Source: Caryophanales bacterium UBA6769 (GTDB lineage: Bacteria > Bacillota > Bacilli > Bacillales > UBA6769). From it: a stretch of 7,069 nt of DNA. Positions 1 to 6,754 of the stretch are shown here, one piece after another (the stretch's first letter is position 1; each line of letters begins with the position of its first letter). The DNA lies in NCBI GenBank assembly GCA_002453275.1, contig DKGN01000175.1:729-7797 (forward strand), given 5' to 3'. Under the pieces are notes generated by a model. It did not search any database, was not told where the DNA came from, and saw only the letters and a program-made list of their open reading frames with translations. A program made the position numbers and the translations under genes.

Positions 1-794
1 CCGAGAAAGTTTCCGGCAAGTACCGTTAGAACAATGGCGAATCCAGGATACATAATCATCGATGCATTCATATTAATCATGCTGTACGCTTGTTGAATCA
101 TATTTCCCCAACTGATTTGCGGTGATTGTGCACCGAGCCCTAGGAAGCTTAATGAAGCTTCAATCAGGATGGCATAGCTTAAATTGAATGAAGCTTGAAC
201 GACAATCGGTGGTGCAATATTAGGTATGATATGTTTTAACATGATCCACCAAGCTCCCGCTCCAGAGATCTTCGATGCTTCCACATAAGGCTCTGAACGA
301 ACTTGTAGTGTTTGACCCCTAGCTAAACGTGCAAATTGCGGCGTAAAAATAATACCGATCGCAATCATCGCATTCCATAAGCTAATTCCTAAAGCTCCCG
401 TAATGCCTAGTGCTAACAAAATTGCAGGAATTGATAATATTCCATCAACGATTCGCATGAAAATGTCATCGACGAGACCACCTAAATATCCAGATAAAAT
501 CCCCATCGGTACACCTATAAATAGCGGAATAATAATCGCAATTAATCCGGCTTGAATTGCTGCTCTTGTGCCCATAAGCAGTCTGCTGAAAATATCTCGC
601 CCAAGTTCATCGGTCCCTAACCAATGTTCAACACTTGGAGCGACCATAACTTTCGTTAAATCCTGCTCGACTGGATCGTGGGGCACAAGATAAGGAGCGA
701 ATAGTGCAATCACGACTAAAATCGTTAAAAATAAAAAACTGAAAAATGCAAGTCGTTCTGACATTAATCGCTTAAATATTGTTTGTAAGCCCAT
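1..794 (-). CDS. DppC-type ABC importer permease, C-terminus cut by window edge
   Basis: Second inner-membrane permease of a peptide/nickel/opine-class ABC importer (BPD_transp_1 fold), which would pair with the DppB-type subunit upstream to form the translocation channel. Translating from the ATG at 794-792 gives 264 uninterrupted codons to the window edge. Visible marks are a first membrane helix at about residues 15-37, the family motif LGTDELGRDIFSR at 59-71, membrane helices from about 80 onward, and the EAA-type cytoplasmic loop at 170-192 (YVEASKISGAG...HIIPN) that docks onto the ATPase. The sequence stops in the last helix (VLTVLAGNFLG), so roughly 15-25 residues are missing compared with the usual 280-300. 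The start is supported by AAAGGGG placed 8 nt upstream, beginning directly after the stop codon of the preceding permease gene; the 15-bp gap indicates a shared transcript. Substrate is not determinable; dppC, oppC, gsiD or nikC names would all be guesses. Confidence 0.93.
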   Translation of the reverse strand, partial: MGLQTIFKRLMSERLAFFSFLFLTILVVIALFAPYLVPHDPVEQDLTKVMVAPSVEHWLGTDELGRDIFSRLLMGTRAAIQAGLIAIIIPLFIGVPMGILSGYLGGLVDDIFMRIVDGILSIPAILLALGITGALGISLWNAMIAIGIIFTPQFARLARGQTLQVRSEPYVEASKISGAGAWWIMLKHIIPNIAPPIVVQASFNLSYAILIEASLSFLGLGAQSPQISWGNMIQQAYSMINMNASMIMYPGFAIVLTVLAGNFL

Positions 795-809
795 ATCTGT
801 CGCCCCTTT

Positions 810-1754
810 CTAATACTCAATTCGTGGATCCAAAATGGCATACACAATATCGGTAATAAAATTAATCAAAATGACTAATACAATCATGACTAAAACAACA
901 CCTTGTAGCATTGTGAAATCGCGCTGCAAAATGGAATTGACTGCGAGCTGACCCATCCCAGGGATTGCAAAAATAGTTTCAATTACAACGGTCGCTCCTA
1001 ATAAATTTCCAAATAAAATCCCAATGGTCGTTACGACAGGCAACATGGCATTTTGCAAACCATGCTTAAAGATCGCGTGCCAGCGTGTAACCCCTTTTGA
1101 ATAGGCTGTCCTTACATAATCAGCATCCATAATTTCCATTAATGAGGAACGGAGATGCCTTGTTATTTGCGCAATTCCCACCATTCCTAAAGAAAAGGCA
1201 GGTAAGATAATCCCTTTCAGAAAAGCGATAGGGTTTTCAGTAATGCTTATGAAACCCGTTGCAGGAACCCAACCAAGCTTCAAACTGAAAAATAAAACGA
1301 GCACCATCGCAAGCCAAAAGTTTGGGATTGCAGTCCCTAATGTTCCAAAAAATCGAGCAATATAGTCCATTAAACTATTTGGAAAAAATACGGATGTAAT
1401 GGCAAAGAACATCCCTCCAATAACTGCAATAAACATAGCAACAATAACGAGTTGGAATGTTACCGCTAAACGACTAAATACTGCTTCATGGACATACTGC
1501 CCTGTAAATATCGATCTCCCTAAATCCCCTTGAATTGCATTTTTCAACCAATCAAAATATTGAATAATTATCGGTTGATCAAGACCCAATTGTTGACGCA
1601 ATTGAGCCACCTTTTCAGCGGTTGCATTTTCACCAAGCAATGCTAGTGCAGGATCACCTGGAATTAAAAGGATAAAGGAAAATACGATGAGGGTTGTAAT
1701 GAGTAGCATCGGAACGACATAGATCAAACGACGCGCTAAAAATTTTAGGAACAT
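810..1754 (-). CDS. DppB-type ABC importer permease
   Basis: Complete 314-residue inner-membrane permease of the DppB/OppB/NikB/GsiC group, which forms the channel with the DppC-type protein encoded 15 bp downstream. The N-terminal sequence (RRLIYVVPMLL, then IPGDPA at 31-36) is typical of this subfamily: a first helix at about 10-30 followed by a long extracytoplasmic segment with the GLDQP...QYFDWL stretch at 57-70. Further helices lie at about 97-124, 136-160, 178-198, 240-262 and 282-305. The EAA-type loop is at 213-239 (YVRTAYSKG...KHGLQNAMLP), and the protein ends with the characteristic DPRIEY. Length matches the family. The ATG start is supported by AAAGGAG 8 nt upstream. It follows the second solute-binding gene by 49 bp, a gap that holds a putative cre site, so its expression relative to the binding proteins may be adjusted there. 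The substrate is unknown. Confidence 0.95.
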   Translation of the reverse strand: MFLKFLARRLIYVVPMLLITTLIVFSFILLIPGDPALALLGENATAEKVAQLRQQLGLDQPIIIQYFDWLKNAIQGDLGRSIFTGQYVHEAVFSRLAVTFQLVIVAMFIAVIGGMFFAITSVFFPNSLMDYIARFFGTLGTAIPNFWLAMVLVLFFSLKLGWVPATGFISITENPIAFLKGIILPAFSLGMVGIAQITRHLRSSLMEIMDADYVRTAYSKGVTRWHAIFKHGLQNAMLPVVTTIGILFGNLLGATVVIETIFAIPGMGQLAVNSILQRDFTMLQGVVLVMIVLVILINFITDIVYAILDPRIEY

Positions 1755-1784
1755 AAAGCCCTCTCCTTTCCATTAACCTGAATA

Positions 1785-1798
1785 GGTAAACGCTTTCA
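1785..1798 (-). promoter_or_regulatory. Putative CcpA cre box
   Basis: The minus-strand sequence TGAAAGCGTTTACC matches the Bacillus cre consensus TGWNANCGNTNWCA at every defined position except the last (C in place of A). It sits in the gap between the solute-binding gene and the DppB-type permease gene, inside the presumed operon rather than at a promoter. From this position CcpA could act as a transcription roadblock, or could control a weak internal promoter that I cannot identify. The match is by eye, and a 14-bp degenerate motif can occur by chance, but an intergenic location favours it. Confidence 0.45.
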
Positions 1799-1803
1799 AT
1801 GCA

Positions 1804-3354
1804 TTACTGCTTTTTCCAGATTGTTGAGTAAAGTGATTTTCCTAATAAATTCGGCTCAAAACCTTTGATAGATTGATTCATTGCTGCAGTACGTGATTCA
1901 AAAAAAAGCGGAATATAAATCGCTTCCTCTAAAATACCTTCTTTACTAATCTCGCTATATAGACCCTCACGCCCATCTTGTTCATACTCGCTTGCTGCAT
2001 CAGAAATAAGTTCACTTAACTCATCTGTCGAATGATGCCCAACATTATAAAAGCTTTTTTCACCAAACAAGTTATTAATCGTCATTTGTGGATCTGGGCG
2101 ACCAGTCCAACTTGCTAGCAAGGCTTGGGATTCTTTTTCGTCAAAATAATTTGAAACAGCAGCGGTTAATTCCATCGCTTTTAAATTAACATTTATTCCA
2201 ATTTCACCTAGTTGACTTTTAATTGCTTCGGCAAGCCTTTGTTCATATGCTGTTGAATAATGATTAAGTGTGATCGTCACATCGTCAAGCCTAGCATCTT
2301 GCAAAATTTTCTTCGCTTTCTCAGGATCGTGCTCTATTTTCATATTTTCATCTGCTGCCCAATATTCGAGTGGAAATGGTTGATAAGCTGGCTCACCGCT
2401 CCCAAAGTTAATCGCTTGAATAATGTTTTCACGATCCACTCCATACATCATCGCTTGTCTAACTGCTTTATTATCTGTAGGTTCCATCGCTGTATTAAGG
2501 AATATAATACGTGATTGAACAGATGTTCTTTCTTTTAAAACAATATTCGCATCATTTTCTAGACTCTGAACGTTACCTGGTTTAATATTATCGGCAAAAT
2601 CGATTTCGCCAGACTTCAATGCATTAATTCGTGTATTTTCATCTTGCATAATTTTAATTATCATCCGATCGAGGTGCGGTTGTCCTTCCTGCCAATAATC
2701 CTCAAATGCTTCTAGCACGATTTCTCCGTTCGGAACATGCTTCACCATTTTAAATGGACCTGCTCCGACAGGATTTTGAGAAAAGTCTTCTCCTGCTTCC
2801 TTAATTGCCGTTGGGGAAACCATCATCCCACCACGATCTGATAATGCAAGTACAATCGATGAATCTGGCTTTGACAATTTAATCGTTACCGTAATTTCAT
2901 CTGTCGCTTCAACACTTTCAATCGATTGCAAGTCTGATACATTAGAATCCTCTGAATTGACACGTTCCAAGTTAAACTTAACTGCTTCAGCGTCAACTGG
3001 AGTACCGTCATGGAACGTTAGGCCCTCTCTTAATGTAAGGATAAGTGTCGTGTCATCTTCAAACTCCCATGATTCCGCTAACCCAGCTTCCTCTTCAAGC
3101 TCAGGTGTGAATTTAATTAGCGTATCAAATACTGGCCATAATGAAACATGGTCCCCACCAGAGTTTCCTTTAATCGGATCGTAGTTACTTACATCTGTTT
3201 CATAGCCAATTACTACTTCCCCACCTTGAACTGGTTCACCATCTTCTTCCCCGCCACTCGCTGTTTCATTCGTGTCGGAAGAGCACCCTACAACCGCTAT
3301 TGCTAACGCTATGAATAACAGCCAGCGGAATGTGTTTTTTGTTGTTTTAAACAT
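1804..3354 (-). CDS. Family 5 solute-binding lipoprotein (second tandem copy)
   Basis: Extracytoplasmic substrate-binding lipoprotein (SBP_bac_5 family; DppA/OppA/NikA/GsiB relatives) that captures the solute and delivers it to the permease pair encoded downstream. It has 516 residues, usual for the family. The N-terminus has basic residues, a hydrophobic stretch at about 11-22 and a lipobox VVGC with the lipidated Cys at 24, followed by a Ser/Gly/Glu-rich linker to about 45. The family signature covers about 93-119 (AESW...LREGLTFHDGT). NPVGAGPF is at 194-201, ENTRINALKSGEIDFA at 239-254, and WTGRPDP at 416-422 in the second lobe. It is a paralogue of the preceding gene, about 63% identical over the mature part by my hand alignment, with one single-residue indel near 184. 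Start: ATG with AAGGGGG 10 nt upstream. The gap to the preceding gene is 45 bp with no convincing terminator. Ligand unknown: peptide, opine, metal chelate or organic acid are all possible. Confidence 0.93.
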   Translation of the reverse strand: MFKTTKNTFRWLLFIALAIAVVGCSSDTNETASGGEEDGEPVQGGEVVIGYETDVSNYDPIKGNSGGDHVSLWPVFDTLIKFTPELEEEAGLAESWEFEDDTTLILTLREGLTFHDGTPVDAEAVKFNLERVNSEDSNVSDLQSIESVEATDEITVTIKLSKPDSSIVLALSDRGGMMVSPTAIKEAGEDFSQNPVGAGPFKMVKHVPNGEIVLEAFEDYWQEGQPHLDRMIIKIMQDENTRINALKSGEIDFADNIKPGNVQSLENDANIVLKERTSVQSRIIFLNTAMEPTDNKAVRQAMMYGVDRENIIQAINFGSGEPAYQPFPLEYWAADENMKIEHDPEKAKKILQDARLDDVTITLNHYSTAYEQRLAEAIKSQLGEIGINVNLKAMELTAAVSNYFDEKESQALLASWTGRPDPQMTINNLFGEKSFYNVGHHSTDELSELISDAASEYEQDGREGLYSEISKEGILEEAIYIPLFFESRTAAMNQSIKGFEPNLLGKSLYSTIWKKQ

Positions 3355-3399
3355 TGCGGGAAATCCCCCTTTTATATCTTGGACTTGTGTCCGAAAAAA

Positions 3400-4947
3400 T
3401 TATTGTTCTATCCACATGTTTGAAAGTATTGGCTTACCGAGTAAGTTCATCTCATCACCGTGAACTCTTTCAGTTGACGCAATGACTTGTGGGAAGAAGA
3501 AAATTGGAATTGCTATCGCTTCCTCCAACAGCGCCTTCTGACTAATCTCCTTATATAGTTCAATCCGATCTTTTTGGTCATATACTTTTCCTGCTTCAGA
3601 AATAAGTGATTCGATTTCTGGACTACCAGCACCACCTGTATTAAAGAAACTATCTTCAGAAAATAAGTAATCTACTGTCATCTGTGGATCTGGTCGACCT
3701 GTCCACTGTGATAAAAGAGCAGGTGCTTTCTTTTCGCCGAAATAGCTTCCAGAGGCAGCTGTTAGTTCCATCGGTTGAAGGTTCACTTCAATGCCAACTT
3801 TTTCTAGCTGACTTTTTATCGCTTCAGCTAATTTACTTTCTAATGCATTTGAATGATGAATCATAGAAAAACTTACATTATTTACCCCCGCATCTTGTAA
3901 AATTCTTTTTGATTTTTCGGGATCATAATCAATCGTTAAATTGGAATCTGAAGCCCAATATTCTTTTAGAAACGGTTGATAAGCTGGTTCACCGTTTCCA
4001 AAGTTCACCGCTTCAATTAATTCTTCGCGGTTAATTCCGTGTTGGATAGCTTGTCTAACCTCTTTATTATCGAACGGCTCCATCTGTGCATTGAGATAAA
4101 TCATCCTAAATGCGAGACTGTTTTTCTGTTCAAGCTTAATGCTTGGATCATTTTCTAAGCTTGCAAGATTACTAGGTGAAATGTTATACGCAACATCGAC
4201 TTCGCCAGATTTTAACGCGTTAATTCGGGTGTTTTCATCCGAAATGATTTTAACCGTTATTTTATCGAGTTTAGACTTATCGACATCCCAATATTCTTCA
4301 TACGCTTCAAAATTGATTTCTCCATTTGGCACTCGTTTTACCATTTTATACGGACCAGCCCCGACTGGATTTTGAGAAAACTCTTCACCTGCTTCTAAAG
4401 CAGTAGGCGAAACCATCATTCCACCACGGTCTGATAGCGCTAACAATATTGAAGAATCTGCCTCTTTTAAGTGAAGTTTGACAGTTAGTGAGTCAACCAC
4501 TTCTACGCTTTTGATATTTTCTAAGTCAGATACATTTGACTCTTCCGAATTAACTCGGTCAAGATTGAACTTTACCGCTTCAGCGTCAAAGACTGTTCCA
4601 TCATGAAATGTGACACCATCCCTTAAGTCAAGTACTAGCGTGTGGTCATCAGAGAATTCCCACGATTGTGCTAAACCTGCTTCCGCTTCAAGTTCCGGGG
4701 TGAATTTGATTAACGTGTCAAAAACTGGCCACAATAAAGCATGATCCGCACCTGAGCTCCCATCGATTGGATCATAATTACTAACATCCGTTTCGTAGGC
4801 AAATACTAGTTCCCCACCTTCTTCCGGGGTATTGTTACCTGATTCTTTTGTTGATTTATGATTTGATTGTGACGAACACCCGACAACAACCAAAATCGAG
4901 AAGACTAGCAGCATAAACACTCTTATAAAACCTTTTTTGTAAACCAT
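3400..4947 (-). CDS. Family 5 solute-binding lipoprotein (first tandem copy)
   Basis: First gene of the importer operon; a 515-residue extracytoplasmic lipoprotein of the SBP_bac_5 family that binds solute for the DppB/DppC-type permease. The signal peptide has two lysines, a hydrophobic run at about 10-22 and the lipobox VVGC with Cys24. A hydrophilic linker with Asn/Ser/Lys/Glu leads to the fold, starting near GGELVFAYETD at 44-54. The family signature is at about 93-119 (AQSW...LRDGVTFHDGT), and WTGRPDP is at 415-421, as in its paralogue. Conservation between the copies is highest in the first lobe (about 80% in residues 44-101) and falls towards the C-terminus, where surface segments differ strongly. 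Both copies are intact with no stop or frameshift, so both are probably used. The ATG start is supported by GGAGGGG with 8 nt spacing; another ATG inside that spacer is out of frame. Transcription probably begins in the 193-bp gap upstream. Ligand not identifiable from sequence. Confidence 0.93.
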   Translation of the reverse strand: MVYKKGFIRVFMLLVFSILVVVGCSSQSNHKSTKESGNNTPEEGGELVFAYETDVSNYDPIDGSSGADHALLWPVFDTLIKFTPELEAEAGLAQSWEFSDDHTLVLDLRDGVTFHDGTVFDAEAVKFNLDRVNSEESNVSDLENIKSVEVVDSLTVKLHLKEADSSILLALSDRGGMMVSPTALEAGEEFSQNPVGAGPYKMVKRVPNGEINFEAYEEYWDVDKSKLDKITVKIISDENTRINALKSGEVDVAYNISPSNLASLENDPSIKLEQKNSLAFRMIYLNAQMEPFDNKEVRQAIQHGINREELIEAVNFGNGEPAYQPFLKEYWASDSNLTIDYDPEKSKRILQDAGVNNVSFSMIHHSNALESKLAEAIKSQLEKVGIEVNLQPMELTAASGSYFGEKKAPALLSQWTGRPDPQMTVDYLFSEDSFFNTGGAGSPEIESLISEAGKVYDQKDRIELYKEISQKALLEEAIAIPIFFFPQVIASTERVHGDEMNLLGKPILSNMWIEQ

Positions 4948-4988
4948 CGCTCATACCCCTCCAACACTTTCATTTCGTCTAAAGCTTT

Positions 4989-5005
4989 TTTATAAAACTT
5001 ATAAA
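4989..5005. repeat. AT-only inverted repeat in importer leader
   Basis: TTTATAA, a 3-nt centre AAC, then TTATAAA form a perfect 7-bp dyad. It lies downstream of the candidate -10 and about 40 bp before the first binding-protein start, where an operator could sit. The arms are pure A/T, so the stem would be weak in RNA and chance occurrence in this AT-rich gap is quite possible. No known regulator site is recognised. Confidence 0.25.
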
Positions 5006-5036
5006 TTTTTGTATCTATTAGAATTGTAAAAAACTT

Positions 5037-5042
5037 ATTATA
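5037..5042 (-). promoter_or_regulatory. Candidate -10 box for the importer operon
   Basis: The minus strand reads TATAAT exactly, in an AT-rich context 89 nt before the ATG of the first solute-binding gene, which would give a 5' leader of about 80 nt. There is no good -35 hexamer: at 17-bp spacing the sequence is AAAGCT, and no TG extension precedes the -10. A perfect -10 alone is weak evidence in AT-rich DNA; the position makes it the best promoter candidate in the gap. Confidence 0.35.
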
Positions 5043-5140
5043 GCTTTATTCCTTAACGGAGCTTTACATCGAAAGATTATGAAATGCTGGAAAATCCTGA
5101 ATCAACATTTGAATTTCTAGATTGTTATGCTACTAATACA

Positions 5141-6694
5141 CTATGGACGCATCGTATGTGTAGACGGGCCTAAATTTTGTGGTAATAATCTATAAGCATC
5201 ATCAATCCATTCACAAAGGAGTGGTCTCGTATCACGCGGATCGATAATTTCTTCTACACCAAAAACTTCTGCCGTACGAAATGGTGAACGAACGCCTTCT
5301 AGACGAGCAGACAGTTCTTCCAACAATTGTTGTGGGTTTTCACTTGCTGCTAATTCACGTCGATAAGCAACTTGAATTCCACCTTCCATCGGTATCGAAC
5401 CCCAATCACCAGAAGGCCAAGCGTAACGTAAGTTCAAGCCGTGTCCGTTAGACATCCCTGCGCCACCTACACCGAAAACTCTGCGTAAGATAATTTCAAT
5501 CATCGGAACTTCTGCCTGATAGATAGCCGAAATAGCACGAACACCTTTTCGGATTGTACCTCGTTTTTCAGAATCAAGGCCAATGACCATACCCGGCTGA
5601 TCAACGAAATTCACAATTGGTAGATTGAATGTTTCACACAAATCAACGAACCGTTCAATTTTTTCACTACTTTCTACTGTGAGACCCCCACCTCCTATAA
5701 AAGGATCGTTTGCTAAAAACCCGACAGGATGCCCGTCAAGCCTTGCAAATCCTGTTACTGTGCCGCCCCCAAAATATCGACCCATTTCAAAAATGGAATC
5801 AACGTCAAATATCAGTTCTAAAAGTGGACGAATTTTATATGGATGTCGGCGGTTTTTTGGAATAGCTGAAATTAGCTTTTCTTCTCTCCGATCACGAGAA
5901 TCTTCTGTTTTTATTACTGGAGGTAGCTCATAAACGTTGCTTGGAAGATAAGATAAAAACTTACGGATATGCTCAAATGCTTCATCTTCCGACTTAACGA
6001 CATTATCAATTGCACCGCTTGAACGATGGACTTGAGCACCACCGAGCTCCTCTTTTGTTAAATTTTGTCCCATACCATAGTTAACAATAAGCGGGCCAGC
6101 AATAAATAATTCAGAAGTACCTTCAACCATTACCGAAAAATGTGAAGCTGCAACTCGTGCCGCGCCAAGCCCTGCTACTGAACCGAGACAAGCTCCGACA
6201 ACAGGAACGAGTCCCATGTTTTTTACAACGTAATCCCATGCTGGATTAACGGGAATGTAAGTATGCCCTTCTGTATCAAGAAAAGTCACACTGCCCCCAC
6301 CACCTGTACCATCTACAAGTCTGATCATTGGTAGCTGCAGGTCATGAGCCATTTTTTCTGAGTAGATTTGCTTTCCCATTACGGAACCGTCGGCAGCCCC
6401 ACCGCGGACAGTAAAGTCATCTGCACCGATCACTACTTTTCTATCATTTATCCTTCCTGTTCCTAATAGAAAGTTAGCGGGTGTGAACTCTTTTCTCTCA
6501 CCGTCTTCATAAGTTGCTTTGCCTGCAATGGCTCCTGTTTCGTGAAACGTATCTTCATCAAGGAGACGATGGATTCTTTCCCTTACAGGTAATTTCCCTC
6601 TTGAGCGATGTCTTTCCACATTTTCTTTTCCACCCATTTTAGAAGCTTCTTTTTCTCTTGCTCGTAACTCATCGATTTCCGGTTGCCAACTCAC
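5141..6694 (-). CDS. Acyl-CoA carboxylase carboxyltransferase (beta) subunit
   Basis: Cytoplasmic carboxyltransferase half of a biotin-dependent acyl-CoA carboxylase, moving CO2 from carboxybiotin to an acyl-CoA. It has 517 residues from the preferred start, usual for PccB/MccB-type proteins, with both crotonase-fold halves. In the N-half are the glycine-rich loop DGTGGGGSV (128-136), GSVAGLGAARV (171-181) and the family hallmark ELGGAQVHRSSGAID (216-230). In the C-half are FVDQPGMVIG (363-372), GVGGAGMSNG (408-417) where the second oxyanion hole is expected, AWPSGDWG (425-432) and IDPRDTR (484-490). The N-half loop lacks the SGGARIQEG form of classical propionyl-CoA carboxylases, so the substrate is uncertain. 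A GTG three codons upstream (6703) would give 520 residues, but it lies inside the Shine-Dalgarno sequence; the GTG at 6694 has AGGAG 8 nt before it. It follows another carboxyltransferase gene with a gap of about 60 bp. No biotin carboxylase or carrier domain is present. Confidence 0.9.
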   Translation of the reverse strand: MSWQPEIDELRAREKEASKMGGKENVERHRSRGKLPVRERIHRLLDEDTFHETGAIAGKATYEDGERKEFTPANFLLGTGRINDRKVVIGADDFTVRGGAADGSVMGKQIYSEKMAHDLQLPMIRLVDGTGGGGSVTFLDTEGHTYIPVNPAWDYVVKNMGLVPVVGACLGSVAGLGAARVAASHFSVMVEGTSELFIAGPLIVNYGMGQNLTKEELGGAQVHRSSGAIDNVVKSEDEAFEHIRKFLSYLPSNVYELPPVIKTEDSRDRREEKLISAIPKNRRHPYKIRPLLELIFDVDSIFEMGRYFGGGTVTGFARLDGHPVGFLANDPFIGGGGLTVESSEKIERFVDLCETFNLPIVNFVDQPGMVIGLDSEKRGTIRKGVRAISAIYQAEVPMIEIILRRVFGVGGAGMSNGHGLNLRYAWPSGDWGSIPMEGGIQVAYRRELAASENPQQLLEELSARLEGVRSPFRTAEVFGVEEIIDPRDTRPLLCEWIDDAYRLLPQNLGPSTHTMRP

Positions 6695-6699
6695 TAAAA

Positions 6700-6707
6700 T
6701 CACTCCT
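6700..6707 (-). promoter_or_regulatory. Shine-Dalgarno site that decides a GTG start
   Basis: The minus strand reads AGGAGTGA, matching the 3' end of 16S rRNA well. Its AGGAG core ends 8 nt before the GTG at 6694-6692, the ideal spacing. The alternative in-frame GTG at 6703-6701 overlaps this site and has no Shine-Dalgarno sequence of its own, so the shorter protein beginning MSWQPEID is preferred. Confidence 0.75.
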
Positions 6708-6754
6708 GTTTAATGCATCTTGAATACCTAGTTACAGAAATTAATAATCATAAG

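Larger units (their letters stand above)
4948..5140 (-). other. AT-rich intergenic leader between carboxyltransferase and importer genes
   Basis: This 193-bp gap is the longest non-coding stretch in the window and the likely start of the importer transcript. It holds a perfect minus-strand TATAAT, a small AT-only dyad at 4989-5005, and the GGAGGGG ribosome site of the first binding-protein gene at its low end. I see no stem-loop followed by a T-run in the part next to the carboxyltransferase stop codon, so readthrough from the upstream genes is possible. I also see no sigma-54 type GG/GC element, no cre match and no room for a recognisable riboswitch. Confidence 0.6.

Noticed and set aside
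140..198. Three closely spaced GAAGCTT words
   Set aside because: They lie inside the DppC-type permease coding sequence and follow from Glu-Ala-Ser and similar codons; there is no regular spacing.
1771..1787. ACCT-ATTC-AGGT hairpin (minus strand) next to the cre box before the DppB-type gene
   Set aside because: A 4-bp stem with no T-run is not sufficient for a terminator or attenuator.
3358..3371. GGG/CCC pairing that could mask the ribosome site of the second binding-protein gene
   Set aside because: Three base pairs with a 4-nt loop are too weak to claim translational control.
3381..3392. Inverted repeat GGAC-TTGT-GTCC between the two binding-protein genes, possible terminator or processing hairpin
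   Set aside because: The stem is only 4 bp and no T-run follows it on the coding strand; the T-run lies on the wrong side.
5057..5173. Plus-strand reading frame of 38 residues (contains KDYEMLENPESTFEFLD) across the intergenic gap and the carboxyltransferase 3' end
   Set aside because: It looks slightly protein-like, but it is short, has no ribosome site before its ATG at 5084, overlaps the opposite gene and matches no family I recognise.
2260..5933. Several plus-strand open frames of 60-102 codons opposite the binding-protein and carboxyltransferase genes
   Set aside because: Each lies antisense to a well-supported gene, lacks a convincing ribosome site and shows no recognisable protein family; they are shadow frames.
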